NCBI GenBank assembly: GCA_036874045.1
Contig: JAZBRI010000003.1
Span: 20,127,501-20,191,500 of the forward strand
Direction of reading: 5' to 3'
DNA length: 64,000 nucleotides
Source of the DNA: Cymodocea nodosa
Taxonomy: Eukaryota; Streptophyta; Magnoliopsida; Alismatales; Cymodoceaceae
The notes beneath the pieces are model-generated. The model saw only the letters and a program-made list of their open reading frames with translations, ran no database searches and had not been told where the DNA came from. Below, one piece after another: positions 47,040 to 59,378 of this stretch. The translations under genes were made by a program, and so were the position numbers. Every line of letters begins with the position of its first letter. Within the stretch, counting starts at the first letter, position 1.

Positions 47040-49284
47040 TGTAAAGGGAAGACATGTGACGTTAAAGCACAAGTTTTACATTTATATTAACTGTAAGTGC
47101 ATGATGCCTATTGTAAAAGTATGTGCAAGCACGGGTCATCCCACAAGGAGTTTGTCTTGATTAAACCTATTGAATTAATTATTCAATAAAATATCCCCTT
47201 CATTAAATTCATCATGAAAACTATAATTACATGTTATTAAGTTGAGAATTACAAAAATACACTAGAGAATTCAAACAAGCCCAAAAATCCATTGAGTTTC
47301 TAAGGCTAAAACTTAGGAACTCAAGAACATTCAATGAGTCTTGGCCTTGAAATCATAGAAATTAAGCCCAACTTCTAACTCTCTTCACTTCCAACATAGA
47401 CATTGAAAAATCCAGAGAAAATATGAGTTGGAAAGGTCATCAAACTAACTCATTGTAAAACTCTAACACTATCAGATTTACGAAAAGGGCATAGAACCAT
47501 TCTATAAACTTTTTAGAAATGCACCTTTGGTGTAAAAATCGTATCTTAGTCAAAACTCTATGAAATCCTGAAAAATCAAAAGGCTTTGAATGAAGACTCA
47601 TTCTACTAATATGGAAAATTTACAGAATAACTTTTCAGAAAGTACGTAATACAGGCAATGCACAAGCATCCAACATAAAACTTGGTGCTCAAACAAAGAT
47701 TCATACCATTGCAACCTTTGAAAGATAAAATCGGAAACCCTACCAAAAGTCATCTAAAAATTCCAATAAAGGCACATATGGAAACTAGACTTGAAGGTGT
47801 ACAAAAAAGCATCAAAAAAAGATGAAAAAGACCCCAAAAATCTTGAGTTATAAATAAAACAAAATGACCTAAAATCTGTACATGAATCTAGGCCAAATAA
47901 ATAATCTACACACAAGCATTCACCCGAACTTTGTATCTACACTACATATATTCACATATATATAAGGGAAATCAACATTCAAATCATTAAATCATTGATT
48001 CAACTATTGAAATATAAAGTTTAACATACGAGTTACACTATAATGCAATGAAATAACATTATAACAGCACAAACACATATAACATTTTGGAACACACATC
48101 ATAAACACATTTTTACATACATACTTATGCATCCTAAACAACACAAACACAAATAAGAATGCATAAGGATCTCTCAAAACCATTGTTATACCTTGAAGCT
48201 TCCTCTTCTCCTCCTGAAATTGATCTACGCTCACTGAAAACCACTTGAGGGTCTTGGCTTTGGGCTGTCACCACCAAAACTTTAACTCCAACAGAGGGGG
48301 TTGCCTACGATTTCAAGAGGGAGAGACCTTCACCTTTCTTCTCCTTGCTTGGCTATTGGAATGAGGGGGATGGGGAGGTATCTACAGCAAGAACTCCTCT
48401 CTTCCAAGGGGGAATGAATTTCCAAAAACCTTGGTAAGAAGAAGAGGGCTCAGATGGCACTCCAAAACACCCAAAAAACCTCACCTCTTGGTAGCCTATG
48501 TGACTTCTTCACCAAGAACGAGCTCCACCATCAAGAACTCCACCTCCTCATAGCTTTAGCTCTTGCTCTCACCAATCAACGTCCACCATGGAAGGAGAGG
48601 GATGGCTGCAAAGTTGCTGGAACAAGCTTGGAGAAGGAGGCAGCCTTGCAAAGAGAAGATGAGTGGAAGAATGGAAGAGATCCCTTGCCCTAGACGTGTG
48701 AGTGCCCTTTTTATATTTTCTTAGATGGCTGGGATAATTCCAGCCCATTAATCCATTGACAACTCCTCGTCCAAGGGTCCCTTTTTGACATTTAATCTCA
48801 TAACAAAGTTATATCAAGTTATGCAAAAAATAATCATAATCTTCCATTCACATGACATATAACAAAAGTGAAGCATAATAAGCCAACCATGTGTTGTACC
48901 TTGAATGTTCATTTTTCATTTTCCATAATCATGATTAACTTTCTCTAATATGTAATTAAAAACATAATTTTTGCTCTTTATAATTAAATTCATATATTTG
49001 ATTTTATATTAATATAGCCCTTGTTAAGGGAGCACTTGTAAATCTAGCATTTGTATTTCTATGTATGCATACAATTATGTGATATGTGTCTTATTCTAAT
49101 TACTAAAGTGTTTTCATATGGACTATTTAAGCTTGGCATTATCTTCATTTAAAGATAAATTTGTGCATTATTTCATTTTTAACTTATAAAACATGCATGG
49201 TTTAAAAGGATGATTTTCATGTAATTCTATGTAAGATTCATGCATGTTTTACATCTAATAAAATGCACAAATCTTTGCTTTACA
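47040..49284 (-). repeat. 5' LTR of element C, uninterrupted
   Basis: 2245 bp, TGTAAAGGG to CTTTACA on the plus strand. It gives the intact reference for the split left copy and shows the empty site of S (TTGCTCTCACC at 48562-48572). The open frame at 48454-48693 is LTR sequence shared with 2490-2580 and 13535-13660. Confidence 0.8.
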
Positions 49285-50325
49285 TAAATATTGATGCATC
49301 TTGGTAACAAGCTCAAAAAATATCTACTAAGAATAATTGCTTCCTTGTTTACTGTAAGGTATTCTCGTCTTGGACTTAAGGTGAATGAATGATGACAGAT
49401 AATATGTATGAATTGGGAATAGATTTTTTTTTTGATAATAAGAACACCTTCCCTTGATCTTGATGATTCACGGTATAGTGAATGAAAATCACTAAGGTAA
49501 GAATTTATGATGTTACTACCTAAGGAAAACAACTCCTAAATAAATAAAATTGAGTACCTTACCCCCAATAGTATTATGGGATGATCCTACTTCCATGAAT
49601 TGCCATTACTAACGTCATTATAAGATGAAAATATACACTGGTCAAGACAATTTAAAGATAGCTAGGAATTATTTTTCATCTCTATTCAAGTGAAATACTC
49701 CAAAAATGAGTTTCCTCTCTTAAATTTCCTTTAAACAAAGTCACTTCAATTGATTTATAAAATTAGATGGCATGATAATGAGCATGACTTGAGTTTAGAT
49801 AGAAAAGAAAAAAATTTAAAATTTCCATTTTTTAGGTATTATGCAAACAAAATGACAAAGTTTCTATCTTTATTTTTATTTTTCTATCTACATCTCCTCC
49901 ATACCTACATCTTACATTGTCCTCAATGTAATAGATTAGCAATATATGCATTTAAATAGTAGACAAGCATGGTACAAATGAAAAAACTAGGTTTGTTGAG
50001 TTATTGATTAAGTCAACGAACTTAGTTCGTTGAGTTATCATTTAACTACATGAATTGCACTTACTAATATTTCCCCAGATATCAATTGTATGAAAGATAA
50101 TTGTAATGGCCGTACCTTGTTTGATAAGTTAGATGATGTATTTGTATTTTGAAACTTTGTTCTTGAGTTGTCCTTCATTCATCAAAGATAACATAACAGA
50201 AGTATAACTAAAATATATCTATCTATATATTTCTTTGTGTATTGTGTGAAACCCAGACTCTTATGCTTTTGGTGGCTCATAAGTAAGCTAGATGCTTTCT
50301 CAGAATAGATGCTAACAAACTAGAT

Positions 50326-50360
<35 letters not shown>

Positions 50361-50649
50361 TTTTGATTATAAATAAAGACATAATATGAACACAGTATAG
50401 TAAAATGCACATATTTTTTTTTTCACTATTTCAACATAAATGCAAATAGTAACACATTTACAATAAGCACAAATACAAAAATATATTTGAAGTATGTGAC
50501 TAGAAAGTATTGGCATATAGAATAAATGTATCTATCCATGCAAAACCTTTAAGCATAGACTTTCTCACTCTTAATTCCACTTGTATGGATTTTGCTCATT
50601 TCCTTAAATGATAAACTTGAAATATGTTATCAACATCAAATACTCTGTA
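49285..50649 (-). other. F2 3' noncoding region, right of C
   Basis: Starts with TAAAT, the probable target duplicate. It contains an internal polypurine box (complement of TTGAGGACAATGTAAGATG...GGAGG, 49893-49930). A paragraph at 50235-50330 (GGTGGCTCATAAG, ACAAACTAGATTGATAT) matches F1 at 54970-55050. An AT repeat lies at 50329-50358. No gene in this part. Confidence 0.6.
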
Positions 50650-51047
50650 TTATCATTAATGAAATGGAATGAAGTAACAATACCTTTACTTGAGCACGAT
50701 GATCAAGGTATTTCCACTTCCATAAATAACTCAATGTATTCATCACTCCATTTTCAATCATCCAAATCTTCTACTATCCATATTTGAAATTTCATTTCAT
50801 CATCTCACCACCTTACTAGGCACAATGTAGGATAATCAAAATCATTATACCACAAATCTAGTTTGACTCTATCATAATGAGTGGACGGTGGTTTGACTAC
50901 CTTCTGTGGTACATGTAAAATTTTTATCATTTCATCATAAATATCAATGCTGACTATGTAAAGATTGGACCAAAATGCAGTAGATGTATCTGAAACTAAG
51001 TAAACACAACATCAAGTATCACATGAGTCTTGTTTACTATTGCTCAT
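50650..51047 (-). pseudogene. Diverged F-box-associated-like domain of F2
   Basis: The minus-strand frame reads YLVSDTSTAFWSNLYIVSID (about 51000-50940), then VKPPSTHYDRVKLDLWYND and FQIWIVEDLDD (about 50785). It aligns without frameshift, with one codon gap, to the F1 protein at 55349-55792. Two TGA codons replace Trp and Cys. The 5' half is cut off by a plus-oriented LTR at 51048. The pattern (YIVSID...LP..., then WIMKD-like) is that of FBA domains, which in plants bind substrates for SCF ubiquitin ligases. Confidence 0.6.
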
Positions 51048-51472
51048 TGTTTAGAATGAAATTATACATAACATTAGTCATTAATGAATGGTTAATTGCA
51101 TAGTATTTGGCTTATCATATGAGAATTAAGCCATTATGTTACAATTATTCAATTATATGCCTTAATTAAAGAATGTGTATAATTTAAAGGAATTAATGGT
51201 TAATTAAGTATCATTCATAAATGAATTAGAAATTACTTCTTTTACATATTAAGTGTTAAAAGTTATATAAGTATTTGTTTTATTAAACTATAGAATTGAA
51301 TGAGTCCATTGCGTTAAGCTTTAACTCAATGAGGTCGGTCCATTGAGTTAATAGTTAAGTCAATGGAGTAAGTCTGTTGAGTTTCACTATCTCCATAGAT
51401 CAGTTATTTTCTAATATTCGATTGTGAGCAGTTGTAGAAAATACAAAGGAAACTACATTGCACGAACCACAC
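51048..51472 (+). repeat. Plus-oriented Athila-family LTR fragment
   Basis: Begins TGTTTAGAATG and follows the family LTR start (TTATCATATGAGAATTAAGC at 51113-51132) for 425 bp, then is broken by F1. The rest probably lies beyond the window on the other side of F1. It is opposite to F2 and F1 in orientation. Confidence 0.65.
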
Positions 51473-53322
51473 TATATTGTTGTGAAAAGTTAAATAAAAA
51501 ACTTGTCTATTAGGCGATGCCAGAAAAAACTTGTTTGATTTGTTTTTGTGCTTATATTAATAAATTCTGTTAGGAGTAAACAAACAACTTTTCACACAAA
51601 TTAGATATTGAGTCCAATTTGTATTTTTAACTACAAGTGTACAGTGTATATTGTATTTGTGTGCAAGTACAAGTCGATCCCACAAAGATTGAGTAAGAAT
51701 TGTGTACTATTCCAATTTTTATATTGGAGTTTATATGTGTTCAGTTAAACACTTTATTGAGTTACAATTAACACAACGGACTTAGCTTATGGAGTTATAG
51801 TTAACTCAATGGACTAACCTCATGGACTTAAGTTAACTCCACGAGTCTACCTTTCTAGTTAAATACTACCATTTACAGAGGAATTCAGCCAACCATTAGG
51901 CGGTTCCACAGAATGTAAATAACATCAATTAAGCTCTTTAATGTTAGTTATATTAGATTTGTCATTAAGCAACACTAACATTCAGATATTTCAAATAGTA
52001 ACCATTAAAATCTTTAAGTATTTGGGATGCTTTAGTTTCAGTAAACAATAAAACTATTTTCTGAATCAAACAAACACAAAACATTCACAATACTGACAAT
52101 GATAATGTTAATCACGATACAAAACAAACAATACATCACTTTAATACTAAATATAAACATAGATAATTTGTTGTTTTTGGTATTTTTGTTTTGATATGTA
52201 CTTGAAGATGAGTGAAAGGTGAAATGTAAAAATCTCTATCGACAGTAAAAACTTCTTTCACTACATGCAACGCGATTACACCACTGAAAACTTAATCACT
52301 TACAATCTTGCCTCCTCTCCCTATAGAATCACGAACAAAGAATTGTAAGATGATCTCCTCTTCAGCATACTGGCATCAACCCGAAACCAGGGCTAGAAGC
52401 TTTACGACCTTTTGAGATATGAGTCGGTGCTTGGTGAAAATGACTTCCCTTCTTGCGATGTGATCACTCCTCATAGTAGTTGTTAGTCATCATATTTGGC
52501 TCAGAATTGACTCAACATCTAGAAAGTATTCTCACAGACCTTCGATGGTTTGTGATTTTGGTGGTGGTGTGGAGCTTCAGGGAACTTCTGATACTTCCTA
52601 CAGTTAGCGCGGTTCTCCACCTACACACAAACTTTTTCTTCATCTTTTATATTTCTTTCAATAGTAACTGCTTCTACTTAAATGATCGATTGAATTTCCT
52701 TTATTCATATCAACGATGGTGATTTCTTCTTCATTCCATGAGTGAATTCGTGTGTGGTACATGCAATTATGGTTTTCCTTCGAATTTCCTATTTTTGCAA
52801 TTGCTACAATGGCATGTTAGAAAATAACTGGTCTGTAGAGTTAGTGCAACTCAACAGACTTACTTCATTGATTTAACTATAAAACACGTGTATAATTCTA
52901 ACTTAACGAGTTCAAATATTTTAGATACTTACAAACTTAACTATCCGATGCTCAGATGCATTTTGGATAGTTACCAGATAACTTACCGAACATTCACTTA
53001 AGTCATGCATTAAGGTTACAACACTTGTACTCTAGGAAATAATAAAATATTCTTTAAGCATTTAAAACATAACTGTTCGGTACATGTAATATAACTCTCC
53101 GATAGAAATTCAGATACTTAAGAATTAAAAAGCTTGTAATTCACCGATAGTTCAGAAATATACTTAATTAACGCTAATTCCTTGAAATTATGCAAATTCT
53201 TTTATTAAAACATATAACAGTGCAATTATAATATAATGACTTAATTCTCATATGATAAGCTAAATATTATACAATTGACCATCATTTAACCCTTAATATT
53301 ATGCACTTTTCATTCTAAACAC
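51473..53322 (-). repeat. 3' LTR of F1
   Basis: 1850 bp, TATATTG (mutated TGTATTG) to TTCTAAACA on the plus strand, about 93% like the visible part of the 5' LTR (62783-63529). It has hairpins around 51792-51813 and the GTCGATCCCAC block (51632-51695). The open frame at 52480-52722 is antisense LTR sequence. Confidence 0.8.
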
Positions 53323-53360
53323 TTCCCCCATACTTAAATTTTGCTAGTCCCTTAGCAAAC
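53323..53360 (-). promoter_or_regulatory. PPT and hairpin of F1
   Basis: On the minus strand ATTTAAGTATGGGGGAAG abuts the LTR start TGTTTAG. TTTGCTA (53341-53347) / TAGCAAA (53354-53360) form the conserved stem-loop. Confidence 0.7.
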
Positions 53361-55348
53361 TACTAAGATCTAACTAGTTGGTATTTTAAAGTGCTAGAAT
53401 TAATTCTCTATTTTTTTTCTTCAGAATACATAAATTAGATTAATATAAAGATATTCTGTATTTTTCAGTAATCTATTTTAACATTGTTTTCTCCTCTTCA
53501 ACCTACAAATATATTTAAACATATGTAAATTACATACAAAATATACTAGCATCACATAGGTGGTAATTATATTATCATTTTTTCTTTTCAAACATTTGTT
53601 TTCTTGAATTTTCCAATATGATTTCCAGAATAAATTTCAACTACATACAAATCAAAATACAATCCAACTCAATATGATTAAAACAAGAAGAATAATGAAT
53701 TGCATCTCAAATAAACAACTTCAAAAGTCTAATTTAGATTCATATTTTAGTAATCTTAGATAACAGAAAATATACTCAATTCAAAAGATATCTGTATTTT
53801 ACAAAACACTTTTATCTCTTCAGAACATTATATGCATATTTATGCTTTAAAAGTTAATTTGAAAAGCTTGAATCATACAAGAGCTTTCTAGTGTACCTGT
53901 GTATCGAGCTTTTAGTCAACAATCCCAGATCTGATCAGGATCTTAGGTTGCCAGATTTAAAGAGTCCTTTTTCAGGTCAATAATCCTTACATACCTATCT
54001 ACTCAAGTGCAAAAGACTCGTGATCAAACAAATCAATAAACTCTGAAATTTTTTTTTTTTTTTCTTCTTTTCAACATAGTATATATATGTATTTCATTCA
54101 TATAGATGCAATAAAACACAAATCTCATATAATCTTGCTTCTATAATTTACTAAAAACATGAATTTATATCAATAAGCTCATACTTTTTCAGTAGTTTAA
54201 TAAGATTTACACATAAATCGTTCTACAAGTTTAATCAATCAAATTAAATGTATCCTTGGTCATATGTATTTCATTTAATCCAAAAATCAACATTTCAGCT
54301 CTTTTAGGATTTCAGATAATTTACTGAGTTTTAGTTAAGCATTCTGATTTCTTTTAAAATCGTGAAACTGCTAAACTCATAAAATTCAGTAAAAAATATA
54401 AAATACTATATCTAGATTTGTATTAATAGTAAAATTTGTAGCATCTTATATACAATTCTAAGTATAATATTCAAGTAGTTACAGTTCTTAAAAATTTAAC
54501 AATCTCAATTATTAGATAGTTATAGGAAATTTCAGTTAGTTACAGCAAATTCATAAAAAAAAAAATTTAGTTTCCACAGAAATTTGCAGCACAATCCTAG
54601 TTTTTCTAATTAACAAAATTACTTGGATTTTAATCTAATTACCTCCCCCCCATACCTACATTTTGCATTGTCCTCAATGTAAAGATTTTATAGTAAATAC
54701 AGTAAATGTTAGTAGGCATGAAAATTATTTCGTTGACTTAGTACCTAACTCAACGAACTTAATTCATTGAGTTAATGAATAACTCCATGAAATAAGTTTA
54801 AATGTAAATTTAGGATAAGTAATTAATTACATACCTTGTTCTTTTGTATCTCTTTCAATATCTTCTAACTTTTGATTTTGAAAAATTTCTCATTCACACA
54901 TAAAAGTAGAATATATAACAAAATAACATTTAACAACAAAACATAAATTGTTAAATTAGTGTCTTGTGTGGAACCTAGGCTCCTATGCCTTTGGTGGCTC
55001 ACAAGCAAGCCAGTTGGTTTCTCAAAACAGATACCAACAAACTAGATTGATATTTTGTTTTTCTTTTCCTTTTCTTATAAAATAAAACTAAAACTAAAAA
55101 ATTTTCTTTCTTCTTTTTTTTCTAAAAATAAATGCAGAGTACACACAACATTAAAAGTACAAAATCATAGTATAAGAATATGATTGAAAAGTTGTAACAA
55201 ATGGAATATACGTGTCATTCCAAGCAAACTTTTTAGGCATAATTCTTCTTGCTATTAATTTTGTTTTAATGCAGTTTGCTTTCCTTTTTAACTTGAAAAC
55301 TTGTAGTATGTTATCAATACTAAATATAAGTATATTACCATTAATAAA
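53361..55348 (-). other. F1 3' noncoding region
   Basis: No gene. It carries the internal polypurine box at 54642-54680 (complement of TTGAGGACAATGCAAAA...GGGGGGGAGG). It matches 9221-10498 in inverted orientation and, past the box, 49930-50600. A T-rich run lies at 54048-54063. Confidence 0.6.
54642..54680 (-). promoter_or_regulatory. Internal polypurine box of F1
   Basis: The best-preserved copy: TTGAGGACAATGCAAAA, TGTAGGTAT, GGGGGGGAGG on the minus strand, about 670 bp downstream of the FBA frame and 1.3 kb upstream of the terminal PPT. Confidence 0.5.
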
Positions 55349-56179
55349 TTAAAATGCAGAAAGGGATCCTTTTCTATTCCAAGATAATGTAGTTGTTTTT
55401 ATTTCTACATATATTTCAATATATTTCTCTTCCCACTTGCATTCATTTAGGTCTTTCATAATCCATATTTGAAATTTCATCAATTCATCCCACCATCTTA
55501 TCAAACATAAAGTAGGATTATCATATTCATTATACCACATTCCTAATTGAATTTTATCATGTTCTGTAGATGGTGGTTTAGCTATATCATTAGGTATAGG
55601 CAATATTTCTATAAAATCATCATCATAACTATCTATGCTTACTATGTATAAATCAGATCTAAATGCAACTGATATATCTGTGACTAGATATATATATCCA
55701 TCAAGTATGACATGTATGTTGTTAATTAATGCTTTCTCTCCTAGATATATCATAGTATTTTCTATCCAATATCTATTTAGAAAATTATACACACTTAAGC
55801 ATAAATCCTCATCCCAATTTCCAATTGGTCTCTAGTAATACAATTTTTCAAGAATTGTCGAATTTTTATAAGAAAATGATAAAGTTGACCCATAATTTTC
55901 AGTTGGTACTTCAAATCTATTAGACATTCCTATATTCCATTCTTCTCTAGTAGTAGGATTTCTAATCAAAATATCGGATAACAGAATTGCATACCTTGGT
56001 TTGGTTCTGTAAACAATTAATCCTTCATCTATTCCCATAATATGATCTATTCCTTCTAATGTATTGGGTGGAATTCTAGCAATTTCTTCCATATTCAAAT
56101 ATTCATAGTTGATTGAACTACGATTAAAGTCCAATTCAGAAAGGTTAGCTACACTCTTAAGGATTTCGTTAAAGTCCAA
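55349..56179 (-). pseudogene. F-box-associated (FBA)-like domain protein of F1
   Basis: One frame of about 276 codons with a single TAG at 55832-55834. The N-terminal part has DEGLIVY and ILIRNPTTREEWNI (about 55990-55930), matching the NPxTREW signature of F-box-associated domains. The C-terminal part has VILDGYIYLVTDIS, then YIVSIDSYDDDFIEILPIP and FQIWIMKDLNECKWEEKY, matching the beta-strand pattern ending in a W-x-MK-x5-W motif. No F-box was seen upstream, where a 20-bp word (TAAAGTCCAATTCAGAAA) is duplicated (56126 and 56173). It sits in sense orientation. In host proteins such domains choose substrates for ubiquitination; a role in the element is unknown. Family call by eye only. Confidence 0.6.
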
Positions 56180-57349
56180 TTCAGAAAATATTTTTAGTAC
56201 ACCTCTGTGCTGAATAATCTTGTGTAGGTGTTCTTACTAATTGTTTAGTACTAGGAGAACAAGTCCATGTGCTCATAAACTCTTAACATAAAGTAAACTT
56301 GTAGAAGATTAATTACATACCAGTCTGATGCTTTGTTTTTAGTAAATAGTTGTTGATGGATGAAGTTGAATCAGCTGCTTCTCCTTCCAGTTCCCTAATG
56401 AATTTTCTTTTCTTTTCTCAAGTGCTGGTGACTAGTAAATAACATTCTATTCTATATTTATAATGCACGTCCATAAAGCAAATGAATCTCATTGTAAGAA
56501 CATATCTTGTAACGTGTAGTATGGTTCCTATTTTTATGGATACATGTTCTACTTCTAATTTCAAATTTCAGTAACTACTAAACCCATGAAGTTTTGTTCG
56601 TGGCTAAAAGAATAACCATTCAGCTTAATCCAAGAACTAACCTTGTTGAGTTATAGATAACTCAATGGACTAGCCTCAGCTATTGTTTCTAACTCAACGA
56701 ACTAATCTCGTTGAGTTATAGCTAACTCAACAGAATAGCTTCGTTGCCTATTTGCTAACTCCACACGCTAACTTCATTGAGTTACAGATAACTCAATAAA
56801 GTGACCTTATATTTTATTATTGACCTCGTGGAGTTAAGGTTAACTCAATGGACTTACTTTGTTGAGTTAACACTTAGCAAATTTTTCTAAAACTTACTCC
56901 TAGTATTAACTTCAATATATTTTCTCTTGCATTTTATCAACTTAAATAAAGTTAAATACATTTCATTAATACAGTGTTCCAATTTAAATTCCTTTAAATA
57001 TGAAGATTATATGCATATTTAACTTATAGTTCATTTCCTATTATGTAGAATTTACATTTTACTTTTTAGTATGCAGATATATTCAAGCATTAACCAATCA
57101 TCGTGCATTTAACCATGTCATTAATAAAATTTGTAAAACTTTTAAACAGTCTTGCACATCTTTAAATAGCTATATAATATTCAATTCAGCTTAAAATCAT
57201 TCGTTCACAAACATTAATTCAAAAATATTTAATGTTCAAACATTCATATATAAAAATAATTTACATTTTTATACAATTAAATATTTTTTTCAATACAAGT
57301 AGACAAACAATACATTTTAATCTTTCTTCCTAAGTTCATCACCTTCCTT
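56180..57349 (-). other. F1 spacer with GAGTTA hairpin cluster
   Basis: No gene. Four stem-loops with exactly 4-nt loops lie at 56646-56665, 56710-56731, 56776-56797 and 56831-56846 (cores GAGTTA-N4-TAACTC), interspersed with unpaired half-sites. The same motif otherwise occurs in the LTRs. Confidence 0.6.
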
Positions 57350-57889
57350 CTAGAGCTTTTCTAATTGTTGTTCTAATTGATTTATATGTTCTACAACTCT
57401 TGTAATGCCTCTAGAAAGTACAGTCATCTCATGAGCAACATAATTTCTGTATTCTTTCACTAAAATGGCTCTAGATCTTATCCTTTTAGACGTCCATTTC
57501 GTGAAATCAATACTATCCACCATCAGTAGTGGAATCAGATCTCTATAAAATAATTTCTTCTTTATTGGTCTCAGTTTGGAGATAAATATTTTGTACCAAT
57601 TAACTTGAATTCTGTTCACAACTGCATATGTGGCCCACTTGACAAATTGACTAAGTTCAATGTTATGGTCATGTTTTTGATAAATAGTTTTTACCAATAT
57701 AGTTGCAACCATGTGTGCCTTTCCATTTAAGTACTTCAGTCTATTTAGTAATGACGCACTAGGGTTGATGGCTATGCACTGTTTAATTTCCTGTTCAGCC
57801 CATTCCACTATAGTTGTTTCTTATAGAATTTCAATTCCTTCATTTCTCAATTTGAAAATATTGTGGAGAAGCTTTGGTGTTATCAGTAC

Positions 57890-59378
57890 TATTGAGTATT
57901 TTGTTTTGATGATGTGTGCTGAATGAAAGTAATCATATTTGCTCAATTACTATTGCTTGTGAAAGGAAATTAAGAACATCAATTAATACAGAAAAAGTTT
58001 ACTGATATAAATACTTGTCTGTATTGGATATGAAATTATACTAAGTTAAATAACTAACCATTTCGTTGCATTAATTTCTCATTTAACTAAACGTTTAGTT
58101 AATGTGTGTTTTTATTGAAAAGCATGATATATTTTAAAGTTATATTTTTTGTATCATGAACAATGCACGTTTAGACAACTCGTTAAGTTAAGTTAGTGAG
58201 TAAAAAAGGAGACAAACTCGTTAAGTTAGTGTTGTACACGTGGTGAAATTAAAGGTTATGAATGTTATATTGTATCACGTGAGTTGCACATGTTTAACTT
58301 GTTAAGTTAACATAACTACACGCATTGAGTTGCTATATTGAACACTAAGACAATGCGTTAGGTTAGCGTTATAAACTTAAGTTATTATTGCATGTGGTAA
58401 AATTCTTATTATAAAAACCTTTGTTTATTACTAGTTCGTTGAGTTATTTGTAACACAACGGAGTTGATTCGTTGAGTTATTATAACACCACGAAGCTTAT
58501 TCGTTGAGTTAGCGTAACACCATAGACTTAGTTTATTGAGTTAACTACAGTACTTGTCACGTGAGTTGGCACATGAGGAACTCGTTAAGTTATATATCTA
58601 CTTGTTTTACTCGTTTAGTTAACATTAAAGTAACAACTTATTATTACACTTGATGAAAATTTTTGGACGAGAAAGTTTATTTTGCAGGAAATTTTTCAGA
58701 GATCTAGGATTGATGATTAAAGAAAATTTGAAATGTAAACATAGGTCACAACGTGTGTATTTCGATGAAGGAAAAAGAGAAGATGTGAAGAAGTGGAAAA
58801 CTGGTAGTGATTAAACATGGAGGATATGCATGAAGTGAAGATACAATATAAAAGGCATAGAATTCTTGTTGATCAGTTATCCTTGCACACCAAACAAAAT
58901 ATCTTTTCAAGGATCAAAAACACCTTTTGGGGAAAATCTCTCAGATAGAAGAAAATTTAGTGAAGTAGAAACAGGTAAGATTTATGTCACTGAGGATCTG
59001 AAGTATTAGAAGAAAGCAAATTCGGTGAAGCAAAGAAAGTAAGATATTCGTCATTGAAGAATTGCTAAAGAAGAAAAAGAAGAAGAAGAAGAAGAAGAAG
59101 AAGAAAGATCTCAAACAAGGAGAAATGTTTTAAATTCCGTAAATTAATTTTCTCTGTTTGTAGTTATGAAATTATATAGATGAAACATGGTATCGATATA
59201 TAATTGCATCTACAATTTCTAAGGAGAATTGAATTGTATATTGTAATTGAAACCTTGAATAAAAATGATTTTATGAAAACAGTGTCTTGACTTGTTTTTA
59301 ATTTTGAAGTTTCAATTATAATAAAAAATGTTGAAAAACACAATTCACCCCTCTCTTGTGTAGTCATACGATCCTACA
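57890..59378 (+). repeat. Solo Sirevirus-like LTR inside F1
   Basis: A 1489-bp unit starts TATTGAGTATTTTGTTTTGA (TG mutated to TA; TTTTGATGATG is usual near Sirevirus LTR starts) and ends GATCCTACA. Perfect AGTAC duplications lie at 57885-57889 and 59379-59383. TATAAAAG at 58847-58854 and AATAAA at 59258-59263 give promoter and polyadenylation signal in the right order. The pyrimidine stretch CACCCCTCTCTTGTG near the end is typical. A GAA repeat lies at 59069-59107. The part 58090-58640 resembles the GTTAAGTTA-rich portion of Athila-family LTRs (compare 10862-10970). Confidence 0.85.
58847..58854 (+). promoter_or_regulatory. TATA box of the solo LTR
   Basis: TATAAAAG about 960 bp into the LTR and 410 bp before AATAAA (59258), the expected U3/R layout. 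Whether it is active is unknown. Confidence 0.55.

Larger units (their letters stand above)
1027..49284 (-). mobile_element. Element C: Athila-like host element of the nested cluster
   Basis: C is inferred from two related 2.2-2.3 kb LTRs in the same orientation. The left copy (1027-2581 plus 13530-14275) abuts a PPT on its right. The right copy (47040-49284) abuts a PBS-like sequence on its left. This is the geometry of one minus-sense element, and candidate target-site duplications GAAAT/TAAAT flank it. The two LTRs look about 90% identical where compared by eye. Recognisable native content is a gag zinc-knuckle region (45024-45607), a leader (45608-47011) and a 3' noncoding region (14313-15555). 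The rest is younger insertions, and its pol was not found. The two LTRs could instead come from two family members joined by recombination. Confidence 0.65.
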
